Below the pieces are notes generated by a model. The model was not told the DNA's origin. It made no database searches and saw only the letters and a program-made list of their open reading frames with translations. DNA of 64,000 nucleotides from Devosia sp. (GTDB lineage: Bacteria; Pseudomonadota; Alphaproteobacteria; Rhizobiales; Devosiaceae), in contig NZ_JANQAH010000008.1 of NCBI RefSeq assembly GCF_024707125.1, forward strand, positions 1-64,000, read 5' to 3'. Position numbers and translations under genes: made by a program. This document shows, in pieces, positions 22,635 through 30,628 of this stretch (its first letter is position 1; every line of letters starts with the position of its first letter).

Positions 22635-25181
22635 ATGTCTTCAACAGCTCCATCACTCAAAGCGCCCTCGGTCGTCATCGATCTTCCGATCGAAGGCATG
22701 ACTTGCGCCTCTTGCGTCGGCCGCGTCGAGAAGGCCATACGTGCCCTCCCTACCGTCGTAGCCGCAAACGTCAATCTCGCTACCGAAAAGGCGACCGTCA
22801 ATTTTGCCGGCGAAGCTGACCTCGCCGGTGCAATTGAGGCCATTCGTGAAGCCGGCTACGAAACGCCGACCGAAATCGTCGATCTCGGCATCGAAGGAAT
22901 GACCTGCGCTTCTTGCCTCTCCCGCGTCGAAAAAGCCCTGCGCAAGGTGCCCGGCGTCATCGATGCGTCGGTCAACCTTGCAACCGAGAAAGCGACCTCA
23001 CCTTGCCGGTGGCGACGGTGCCGCGGACGTTGCTCGAGGCCGCCGTCGAGAAGGCTGGGTATGGCATCGTTCGTGTCGACGTCGCGCTCGACACGGAGGG
23101 CGGAGAGGACCGCCGTGATGCGGAACTTCGTCACCTGCGCAATGCTCTTGGCGTTGCTGCAACACTGGCGGTCCCGCTTTTCGTCATGGAAATGGGATCG
23201 CATTTCATCCCGGCGATCCATGATTGGATCATGACGGACTTGGGGCATGCCAATAGCCTCTACCTCCAGTTTGCACTGGCGACGGCGGTCCTCTTCGGAC
23301 CGGGCTTGCGCTTTTATCGGAAGGGCATTCCCGCGCTTTGGCGCCTTGCTCCGGACATGAACTCTCTTGTCGTGCTGGGTACGGCTGCGGCATGGTCATA
23401 TTCGATCGTGGCCACTTTCACGCCCGGTCTGCTGCCCAGCGGCACCGCCAATGTCTACTATGAAGCCGCAGCAGTCATCGTCACTCTGATCCTTCTCGGA
23501 CGCTTCCTCGAAGCGCGAGCCAAAGGGACGCACCAGTCAGGCAATCAAGCGCCTCGTTGGACTGCAACCCAAATCGGCTCGCGTGGTCCGCGATGGCGTT
23601 GTGGTCGAGCTGGCGCTCGAGAGTGTGGTTGCGGGCGACGTTCTGGACATTCGACCCGGCGATCGCGTGCCGGTCGACGGTGCCGTCGTAGAAGGCGAGA
23701 CCTATGTCGACGAATCCATGATCACCGGAGAACCGATACCGGTGCGGAAGTCGGTCGGTGCAGACGTTGTCGGCGGCACCATCAACAAGAATGGGTCCAT
23801 CAGGTTTACCGCCACCAAGGTGGGCGCAGATACGGTCCTTTCTCAAATCATCCGCATGGTGGAAGCTGCCCAGGGCTCGAAGCTGCCCATCCAAGCTCTC
23901 GTGGACAAGGTGACTGCCTGGTTCGTCCCCGCGGTTATCGCCGCAGCACTTCTGACGTTCGCCGTCTGGCTCATCTGGGGCCCTTCGCCTGCCCTGAGTT
24001 TCGCCCTCGTGAACGCTGTTGCGGTTCTCATCATTGCATGCCCCTGCGCCATGGGGCTTGCGACGCCGACTTCGATCATGGTGGGCACCGGCCGTGCCGC
24101 GGAGATGGGTATTCTCTTCCGCAAGGGAGAGGCGCTGCAGACGCTGCGCTCCGCAGACGTAGTGGCATTCGATAAAACCGGGACCCTTACAAAGGGCAAG
24201 CCGGAATTGACGGACCTCGAAACCACCGGTGAATTCGAGAAGGCCGAAGTCCTGCGTCTTATCGCCAGCCTCGAGGTCAAGTCAGAACATCCAATCGCCG
24301 AGGCTATCGTAAATGCTGCCCGCGATCAGGGTCTGGTCGAGACGAGCGTTTCCCAGTTCGAGGCGGAACCGGGTTTCGGCGTGTCCGGATTTGTGGAGGG
24401 CCATTCGGTCCTTGTCGGGGCCGACCGGGCATTGACCAAAGCCGGGGTGGACGTTGGCGGTTTTACCAAAACCGCCAAGCAACTCGGCGACAGCGGCAAA
24501 ACTCCGCTTTACGCCGCGATCGACGGGCGTCTTGCCGCCATTATCGCGGTGTCAGATCCCGTCAAAGAAACTTCGGCAGCTACTATCAAGGCTCTTCACG
24601 ACCTCGGCCTGCGCGTGGCCATGATCACGGGCGACAACGCCCGCACCGCAGAGGCAGTTGCTGCCGCTCTCGGCATCGACGAAGTGGTCGCCGAAGTCTT
24701 GCCCGATGGCAAGGTCAATGCGATCAACGACCTCAAACGAGGCGGTCGCAAGGTGGCCTTCGTCGGCGATGGTATCAATGACGCACCTGCCCTGGCAGAG
24801 GCCGATGTCGGACTTGCCGTCGGCACCGGCACCGATGTCGCGATCGAGAGCGCCGACGTCGTGCTCATGTCGGGCGACCTCATCGGCATCGTGAACGCGA
24901 TAGCAATCTCTCGTGCCACGATCGGAAACATCAAGCAGAACCTGTTCTGGGCCTTCGCCTACAACGTCATCCTCATCCCAGTGGCTGCCGGCGTTCTGTT
25001 TCCGATCAACGGAATGCTGCTCTCCCCGATCCTTGCAGCGGGAGCAATGGCGCTCAGCAGCGTCTTCGTACTGGGCAACGCCCTGCGCCTACGCCGGTTC
25101 GCGGCGCCGGTTCCGACGCGAAAGCCGGAGCACCAGACCGCTTTGGCAAACAAGCTAGAACTCAAGGAGTCCGCATCATGA
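22635..25181 (+). pseudogene. copA: Cu(+)-exporting P1B-type ATPase, two frameshifts
   Basis: Two N-terminal metal-binding domains carry [15 protein letters not shown] and [15 protein letters not shown]. The frame then breaks near 22990 (one base missing) and again near 23520 (an extra A in AAA). The rest is a complete P1B-1 ATPase: the CPC motif in [15 protein letters not shown], phosphorylation site DKTGTLT, the HP motif in SEHPIAEA and [14 protein letters not shown]. About 848 residues when joined. It pumps Cu(I) out of the cytoplasm. It is driven by the CueR promoter, and its stop overlaps the cueR start (ATGA), giving a copA-cueR operon. The two breaks cancel, so only about 175 codons are out of frame. 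Confidence 0.85.
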
Positions 25182-25639
25182 ACATCGGTCAGGCATCCAA
25201 GGCCAGCGGCGTCTCGAACAAGATGATCCGCTACTACGAGTCGATCGGCCTAATCACCGCACCTGTGCGGACCGAGTCCGGCTACAGGGTATATTCCGAC
25301 AACGATATCCATGCGCTCCGCTTTATCAGCAGGGCGAGGGACCTCGGATTTTCCATCGAGCAGATGGGCGACCTCCTTGCGCTTTGGCGAGACCGGTCGC
25401 GCGCGAGTGCCGACGTCAAGGCAATTGCCCTCGACCACGTCCGTATTCTCGACGAGAAGGCCAAGGCAATTCAGGCCATGAGCGATACGCTTCGGAACCT
25501 GGCTGCGCACTGTCATGGCGACGAGCGACCGGACTGCCCCATTCTTGAAGGATTCGCACATGCCGAGCCCGATGCGCCCACCAAGAGAAAGCCGCGGTTC
25601 GGCGTGACCGACATAGCGCCTGGTCGGGCACGCGCATAA
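25178..25639 (+). CDS. cueR: MerR-family copper regulator CueR
   Basis: A 153-residue regulator starting [21 protein letters not shown] with [25 protein letters not shown]. The C-terminal metal loop is [16 protein letters not shown], two cysteines seven residues apart, as in Cu(I)/Ag(I) sensors. A 25-residue basic tail follows. It is co-transcribed with copA and should activate the four 19-bp-spacer promoters in the window. Identification is firm from the cysteine loop and the operon. Confidence 0.92.
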   Translation: MNIGQASKASGVSNKMIRYYESIGLITAPVRTESGYRVYSDNDIHALRFISRARDLGFSIEQMGDLLALWRDRSRASADVKAIALDHVRILDEKAKAIQAMSDTLRNLAAHCHGDERPDCPILEGFAHAEPDAPTKRKPRFGVTDIAPGRARA

Positions 25640-25654
25640 TCGCCAGGAAGGCAC

Positions 25655-25685
25655 TTGACCTTCCCACAGTTGGAAACCCCATCTT
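25655..25685 (+). promoter_or_regulatory. CueR-controlled promoter of copZ
   Basis: TTGACC (25655-25660), a 19-base spacer TTCCCACAGTTGGAAACCC and CATCTT (25680-25685). The spacer dyad is nearly the same as that of copA. It lies directly after cueR and 30 bases before the copZ start. Confidence 0.82.
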
Positions 25686-25714
25686 TTTCCAAGTTCAAAC
25701 CTTCGGAGACTTCC

Positions 25715-25915
25715 ATGTACAATTTTCAGGTGACTGACATGACTTGTGGTCATTGCGCTTCGACCGTCGAAAAAGCCGTGAAGGGCGTCGACGCAGGCGC
25801 TCAGGTAAAGATCGACGTTGTGACGCATAAGGTCGAGATCGCGAGCAGCAAGCCTGCGGAGGCCTTTGCAGCGGCCATTTCCGAAGCGGGCTACACCGGC
25901 GAATTGCAAAAATGA
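25715..25915 (+). CDS. copZ: CopZ-type copper chaperone
   Basis: A 66-residue single heavy-metal-associated domain, MYNFQVTDMTCGHCASTVEK, with Cys in MTCGHC and the usual beta-alpha-beta pattern (VTHKVEIASSK, AAISEAGYTGEL). It carries Cu(I) to CopA in the cytoplasm. It has its own CueR promoter and is followed by a strong terminator. The open frame begins at a TTG within the promoter, but the ATG at 25715 matches the family start. Confidence 0.92.
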   Translation: MYNFQVTDMTCGHCASTVEKAVKGVDAGAQVKIDVVTHKVEIASSKPAEAFAAAISEAGYTGELQK

Positions 25916-25922
25916 CCCCCTG

Positions 25923-25952
25923 CGGCAGGCTTCGGCCTGCCGTTCGCTTTTT
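25923..25952 (+). terminator. Rho-independent terminator after copZ
   Basis: CGGCAGGC-TTCG-GCCTGCCG (25923-25942) is an 8-bp stem with a stable UUCG loop, followed by TTCGCTTTTT (25943-25952). It separates copZ from the propeller protein gene. Confidence 0.85.
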
Positions 25953-25970
25953 AGGCCCCGAGACACCTCC

Positions 25971-26808
25971 ATGAAGTATCTTTTGCCTGCCCTCCTTCCC
26001 CTTCCTGCTGACCGCCCCGGTAGTAGGGTCCGACCATGTTCCGGCAGTCACGCTGGGCGATCTCTCCCATATCCATGGCGTCGTCATACCATCGGGGAGC
26101 AACGCGGTTCTGCTCGCAACACATCATGGTCTGTTCTCCGTAGATCCGGCCGGCGCCGCGACGATGATCTCGGAGGGTGAAGACGACTTCATGGGCTTTA
26201 CAGCCGGCGTCGATGGACAGCTGTTCGCAAGTGGCCATCCGAGCACCGGCGGAAATATCGGTGTGATCGGCTCGGTCGGACCTGGCGGCGATTGGACCCA
26301 TTTATCCGATGGTGCCGGTGGCCCGGTGGATTTTCACGCGATGACCGTCAGCCCGGCGGACGCGACCACGATCTACGGTTCCTTCAGAGGTATCCAGGTC
26401 AGTCGCGACGGCGGTCGAACCTGGGAGGTGTCCGGGCCCGGGCCCGCCGAACTGATCGATTTGTCGGCGGCAGCGGGAGATGCGGGACACCTTTATGCCG
26501 GCACGATGAGGGGCCTTTTTGAAAGCGTGGACTTCGGGCGTAGCTGGCAGTCGATTGGTGCCGCAGGAAATCCGGTCACGGCCGTCGAAACCTCTGCCGA
26601 TGGTACGCTCCATGTTTTCGTTGCCGGTCAAGGCCTGCAACGGCTGGAGGGCCAAAACCTGGTGGCAGTGTCGGAAATCGAGAATCAGGTTCTGCTCCAC
26701 ATCGGCTTCGATCCCGACGATTCCGCAAATATCGTAGCCGTTGACGCCGAAAGCGTCGTCATCGCCAGCATGGATGGTGGAAAAACGTGGTCGCCGCTCG
26801 TACCGTAA
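25971..26808 (+). pseudogene. Exported BNR/VPS10-like beta-propeller protein, frameshifted in the signal peptide
   Basis: From ATG 25971 the frame reads MKYLLPALLP. An extra base in the C/T run near 26000 must be removed to continue as FLLTAPVVGSDHVPAVTLGD and LSHIHGVVIPSGSNAVLLAT. Below, repeated Asp-box-like units appear: [38 protein letters not shown]. This is a sialidase/sortilin-type propeller, annotated in other genomes as F510_1955-family glycosylhydrolase. About 278 residues when joined. Such genes commonly sit in copper islands, but no biochemical role is known to me. Its end overlaps the cytochrome gene. Confidence 0.75.
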
Positions 26809-27198
26809 TCATCTCGCTCCTGGCGGGAGCGATCACGAGCGGCGCAAATGCGCAAGAGGAAACGGGCCGGGCGATTTACCTCGAACGCTGCGCGAGTTGC
26901 CATGGCGTCGAGCTCGAAGGTCAACCCGACTGGATGCGGCGCCTGCCCAGCGGGAGACTGCCTGCCCCGCCGCACGATGCTTCAGGGCACACCTGGCATC
27001 ATTCGGACCGGCAGCTGTTCGACATCGTCAAAAACGGGCTCGCCCACGATCGCACCGGGTTACGAGACGGATATGCCCGCCTTCGCAGACGCCATGACGG
27101 ATGATGAAATACGGGCCGTGTTGGAATACATCAAAAGCACATGGCCCGATCGCGAACGTGACGTTCAGTCACGACGCTCCGCAGCGGACGCGAAATAG
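26787..27198 (+). pseudogene. Class I c-type cytochrome, frameshifted; paralogue of the gene at 0.3-0.7 kb
   Basis: The GTG start at 26787 lies inside the end of the propeller gene. The frame encodes a signal peptide ([17 protein letters not shown]), haem site CASCHG and [19 protein letters not shown]. At CGCCCACGA near 27050 one C must be removed to reach [18 protein letters not shown] and EYIKSTWPDRERDVQ. About 136 residues when joined. It aligns along its length with the cytochrome of the MerR/CDF module. The repetition in two metal operons suggests a shared role in periplasmic redox chemistry of metals. Confidence 0.8.
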
Positions 27199-27225
27199 CC
27201 CGAGGGCAAGAATTCTTTTGTGCGC

Positions 27226-27573
27226 CTATTGGGCGGCTTCCGCGAGGATTGATCTACTTCCGTCGAGCGCCCTCTTTTGACGGGAGATGAAAACGCGCGC
27301 AACGATGACAACCACAGTGGGCCACAGCATCGTATTGGCGATGTCGCGCAAAGTACCTGCGATATCGACAGATAGGTGATCGCCGTGGAAGGTATCGAGC
27401 GCTTCATTGATCAGCTCAGATCCCAGAAGCACGAAAAGCGGTATCAGGCTTGCGGGGCCACGCCTGACCAGCACCACGGCAACAAGGAAGATAGCGATGC
27501 CCAAATGGATGTGCAGTGCGTCCCTGCTGATGTCGAGCAAGGTCGTCAGTTCGGTCTTGATGTCGTTGAGCAT
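27226..27573 (-). CDS. Small integral membrane protein
   Basis: A 115-residue protein with three hydrophobic segments: LHIHLGIAIFLVAVVLV, LIPLFVLLGSELINEAL and MLWPTVVVIVARVF. I do not recognise the family; the HxHLG and ELINEALDTFHGD patterns recall VanZ-like or YfdY-like small membrane proteins, but weakly. It is the last gene of the leftward copA2 gene run, 84 bases after the DUF305 gene. Confidence 0.6.
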   Translation of the reverse strand: MLNDIKTELTTLLDISRDALHIHLGIAIFLVAVVLVRRGPASLIPLFVLLGSELINEALDTFHGDHLSVDIAGTLRDIANTMLWPTVVVIVARVFISRQKRALDGSRSILAEAAQ

Positions 27574-27627
27574 GGTTACCTCCTAGCCCGAACTTAAGGC
27601 TCAAAAGTTTAGCCATGCTTGAGATAC

Positions 27628-27650
27628 GGGGCGAGCCGAGGGCTCGCCCC
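27628..27650. terminator. 10-bp perfect hairpin after the DUF305 gene
   Basis: GGGGCGAGCC-GAG-GGCTCGCCCC (27628-27650). It sits 8 bases beyond the DUF305 stop on the minus strand, without a T-run. It may terminate, or protect the 3' end of, the DUF305 transcript. Confidence 0.55.
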
Positions 27651-27657
27651 GGAATGA

Positions 27658-28114
27658 TTACTCGTTGGCGCCTTCGCCTTCGAGCCACGCGATCATGTCG
27701 GCGATCTCCTTCTCCTGGGCGTCGATCACCATCTGGGCCATGTCCTTGGCCCACTGGTTGTCCGCCATGGGCCAGTTCGGCCTTGGCCATGTTGATGGCG
27801 CCCTGGTGATGGGGGATCATGGCGCAAATGAATGCAACGTCGATGTCTTCGACCATCATCGAATTCATCATGGCTTTGTTCGTCTCGTCCATGCCCGCCA
27901 TAAGGTCCATGTGAGCCTGGTCCATCTTGTGGTCCATGTTCATGGACATGTCGCCGGCCATCTTCTGGGCAGGCGTGCAGACCGCGGGGAGCTCCATTGC
28001 GGCGCTACCGGAGGCAGCCATGTTGTGCCCGGCCATGGCATCCTGGGCGTACGACCCGCCAACGGAAAGCATGAGAACACTGCTGATCGCGAGAGAGGTT
28101 TTGAAGAAAGTCAT
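27658..28114 (-). pseudogene. Exported DUF305 protein, frameshifted
   Basis: A signal peptide (MTFFKTSLAISSVLMLSVGG) precedes a Met/His-rich segment with MAGDMSMNMDHKMDQAHMDL and the DUF305 core FICAMIPHHQGAINMAKAEL. An extra C in GCCCATGG near 27780 breaks the frame. Removing it gives MADNQWAKDMAQMVIDAQEK, EIADMIAWLEGEGANE and a stop at 27658. About 151 residues when joined. DUF305 proteins are four-helix, probably metal-binding periplasmic proteins. Its ATG overlaps the stop of the upstream small Cys/His gene. Confidence 0.78.
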
Positions 28115-28518
28115 TTCGTTAATCCTTGTTCGATTTGCATGATTTTTAGGATCGAACGAAACCCTTCGGCGGGCGATCGATGCGCTCCGCCGACCATCGA
28201 GGGGTAACCGAGCGATAAGTTCCTGCCATCGTCGCCGACGCCGAGGGGAGCCGTGGCCGATAGGAAGTTGCCCGGAATTGCCGACAGACATAGCCCCATC
28301 GCGCAACAAACGGGCATCGAGTGAGAGCGTTGCTGACACTCCGCACAAGCACCACCTGCATGAGAATGCGTCTGCTCGGCATGAACGTGCATGCCTGCGA
28401 CTGACGCCATGGCACCATGATGAAATGTCATACTGACCAAAACCGCGACCATGACCGCAAGGATCAGGCGGGTATGGCCGCGAGATGCGGCGGTAGCCGA
28501 TTTTGTCTGCCATGGCAA
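28111..28518 (-). CDS. Small secreted Cys/His-rich protein (CopL-like)
   Basis: A 135-residue protein with a hydrophobic leader (LILAVMVAVLVSMTFHHGAMA). The mature part has HVHAEQTHSHAGGACAEC, HSMPVCCAMGLC and a C-terminal SPAEGFRSILK. The dense His and paired Cys suggest metal binding. It belongs to the group of four small proteins with similar plan in the window, although its C-terminus lacks the RPPR ending. It lies between the dihaem cytochrome and DUF305 genes and overlaps the latter (ATGA-type). Confidence 0.6.
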   Translation of the reverse strand: MPWQTKSATAASRGHTRLILAVMVAVLVSMTFHHGAMASVAGMHVHAEQTHSHAGGACAECQQRSHSMPVCCAMGLCLSAIPGNFLSATAPLGVGDDGRNLSLGYPSMVGGAHRSPAEGFRSILKIMQIEQGLTK

Positions 28519-28568
28519 GAAAACCCACCATTGCCGCCGCGGTTCCTTTCTTCACCCGAAAAATAGCA

Positions 28569-29456
28569 TCAGTTGTCGTCCAAATTCAAAAGGTAGGTCG
28601 CCATATCGTCGAGGTGCTGGTTGAGAAGAAATTTCGTGCTGCCATGCACCACCTCTGCCATCGAGCCGCCAAAGGCGTCGCCATCAGGCGTAACGCCGGT
28701 TCGAAGCGCTTGGATCAGCGCCTGCTTGGTGTAGCCCCTGGCAGTCAAAGCTTGCGCAGTGAGTGGTGGTGACTGCTGTCCATCCTGCATTGACGGATCA
28801 CCGCTAAGCGCCTGGTCGCTGGGAAGGCCGCCTACCGGGTTCCTGGGCGTGTGACAGGCCGCACAATGGGCCGGACCCCACACAAGATACCTCCCACGGT
28901 TCCATGCCGCGGATCGGGTGATGTTCGGCACATAGGTGACCGGTTTTTCGAAGAACGTCCGCCAGAGCTTTATTCCAGACCTGACATTGAACGGAAACGG
29001 CACCTGATGCTCAGTTGACGGCGCTGCTGCTGGCGGAGTGGCCTGGATCGCAGCCCACAGGTCCGCCATGTCTTGATCGGTAAGAGTGGCATAGAACTCG
29101 TACGGAAAGGCCGGGTAATATGGCTCGCCCGAGGGGGAAATGCCCTGACGAACTGCTCGGACGAACTGATCGAAGGACCAGGATCCGATGCCGTTTTCCT
29201 GATCCGGGGTTATGTTCGGCGCGTAAAACGATCCGAACCTTGAGACCAGGGGAGCCCCTCCCGACAATGGTTTCGATCCAGAGCTGGTGTGACACGTGAG
29301 GCACCCCGACAGGCGCGCGAGATATGCACCTCTCTTGGCGTCACCCTGCACTTCGTTGATGGGCCTTTGGGGCGGAAGTGGCCACAGCTGCAACGTCAGA
29401 ACACCGAGGCTCGCCATCACGAGGATGGTCACGAGAATTGCGGCAATTCGGTTCAT
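28569..29456 (-). CDS. Dihaem c-type cytochrome
   Basis: A 295-residue protein anchored by an N-terminal helix (ILVTILVMASLGVLTLQLWP). It has two haem c sites, CLTCH (after GAYLARLSG) and CAACH (after YLVWGPAH). The flanking blocks NITPDQENGIGSWSFDQFVRAV and VPNITRSAAWNRGRYLVWG are typical of the cytochrome subunits that serve membrane dehydrogenases. No dehydrogenase partner is next to it. It starts three bases after the cytochrome c' stop, so the two are one unit. Confidence 0.85.
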   Translation of the reverse strand: MNRIAAILVTILVMASLGVLTLQLWPLPPQRPINEVQGDAKRGAYLARLSGCLTCHTSSGSKPLSGGAPLVSRFGSFYAPNITPDQENGIGSWSFDQFVRAVRQGISPSGEPYYPAFPYEFYATLTDQDMADLWAAIQATPPAAAPSTEHQVPFPFNVRSGIKLWRTFFEKPVTYVPNITRSAAWNRGRYLVWGPAHCAACHTPRNPVGGLPSDQALSGDPSMQDGQQSPPLTAQALTARGYTKQALIQALRTGVTPDGDAFGGSMAEVVHGSTKFLLNQHLDDMATYLLNLDDN

Positions 29457-29459
29457 GCT

Positions 29460-30098
29460 TCACCGTCGAAATGAGGCGTGGCACGAAGAGCAGGTGGCGG
29501 CGATATCGGAGTAAATTGCTCCGACAGGTCGCACTGACTGCTTCGACCCGGCTGCGCTCTTGACGTCGACCGAGGCTGTTGTGATCTGGTTAACAACGCT
29601 CTCGCGCTCCGCGGAAAGGCCCATGAGCCAGGCAAAGTCCATCCGCTCCCATTCCGAGAGGGGCGGAGGCGGAGGACTGGTGACCGCTGCGACCGGGTCG
29701 GACGACTGCCGCCGAAGGAGGTCTTCGCCCGCAACGCCGAGCTCCTCGCCCAATGCGCCGAGGCGTTCCGCATAGGCGGAAAAATCTTCCCAACGCTCCC
29801 AGATCTCGGGGCGGGCTTCGGATGGGGCCTCGATGCTGCCTTCGGGGAAGAGGTCCGTCATGGCCGGGCCGGCATGCATGGCGATCATCTCTGCCGCGGC
29901 GATGACGGTTTCCGCGTCCGAGGGCGTGGGGACGTCCGCCACGGGCGCAAGCGCCTTGATCTGCTCGCTGAGCATCATCATTCCCATCATGCGCTCGCCG
30001 ACAGTGCCGGTTGCACCGTTATGGCCCGAGGCCGTGATGGCACCGATGAGCAAGGCCCCGCAGGCCAAGGGCCCGAGGTACACGAAATTACGATTCAT
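29460..30098 (-). CDS. Cytochrome c'-type (class II) haem protein
   Basis: A 212-residue protein with an N-terminal hydrophobic leader and a haem site CSSCHASFRR at the extreme C-terminus, the layout of class II cytochromes (c' and c556). Helical segments such as EIWERWEDFSAYAERLGALG fit the four-helix bundle. An insertion with VTSPPPPPLSEWERMD is unusual for the family. It is followed at once by the dihaem cytochrome. A role in electron transfer or NO binding is possible. Confidence 0.75.
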   Translation of the reverse strand: MNRNFVYLGPLACGALLIGAITASGHNGATGTVGERMMGMMMLSEQIKALAPVADVPTPSDAETVIAAAEMIAMHAGPAMTDLFPEGSIEAPSEARPEIWERWEDFSAYAERLGALGEELGVAGEDLLRRQSSDPVAAVTSPPPPPLSEWERMDFAWLMGLSAERESVVNQITTASVDVKSAAGSKQSVRPVGAIYSDIAATCSSCHASFRR

Positions 30099-30152
30099 GG
30101 ATTTGGTTTCCAGGTTGCTGAATGCCGTATGGCAGTTGCCGCGACAGACGGC

Positions 30153-30581
30153 TCAGCGACGTGGAGGTCGAAGATTCTCGAACTTGAGGTTTGTCCAGAT
30201 GCCCGCGGCGAGGCCGGAATAGGAGACCCCGGCCACGCTGATCCTGCAATCGAGCACAAGCGGGTCGGGCCCGAGGATGGGCGCTCCGCAATGCATCGCG
30301 GCCCCACCCTGGTGATGATCAGGCAGTACTTCGTGACTGTGGCCGTGGTCCTCGACCGGCGATCCAATCGACCAGCCTTGAGCGTGTTCGTCTGCCGCGG
30401 CGCGCACTGAAACGGTCCCGAGTAGAAGGACCATCACCATAGCCACGAGGTTGACGAGGTTGCAGACCGGTCTCAAGGCGCGAATCTCATAAGGACATTT
30501 CCCTTTCGAGCGCGCAAATGTGCTCTTTGCATGGCAACGATCAAGGGCGCACAGTTCGATCGGTGCTGCACCCTTGACCAC
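30153..30581 (-). CDS. Small secreted Cys/His-rich protein (CopL-like)
   Basis: The frame encodes up to 142 residues, but the N-terminal 45 may not be translated; an internal start at AMVMVLLLGTVSVRAA would give a clean signal peptide. The mature part has DHGHSHEVLPDHHQGGAAMHC and ends LKFENLRPPRR, matching the RPPR ending of the proteins at 15.3 and 21.3 kb. It follows copA2 by 48 bases and precedes the cytochrome c' gene. Confidence 0.55.
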   Translation of the reverse strand: MVKGAAPIELCALDRCHAKSTFARSKGKCPYEIRALRPVCNLVNLVAMVMVLLLGTVSVRAAADEHAQGWSIGSPVEDHGHSHEVLPDHHQGGAAMHCGAPILGPDPLVLDCRISVAGVSYSGLAAGIWTNLKFENLRPPRR

Positions 30582-30628
30582 TAATACACCCGCCGACCTC
30601 GCGCCGGGTTTTTGAGTTGGCCCGCCAG

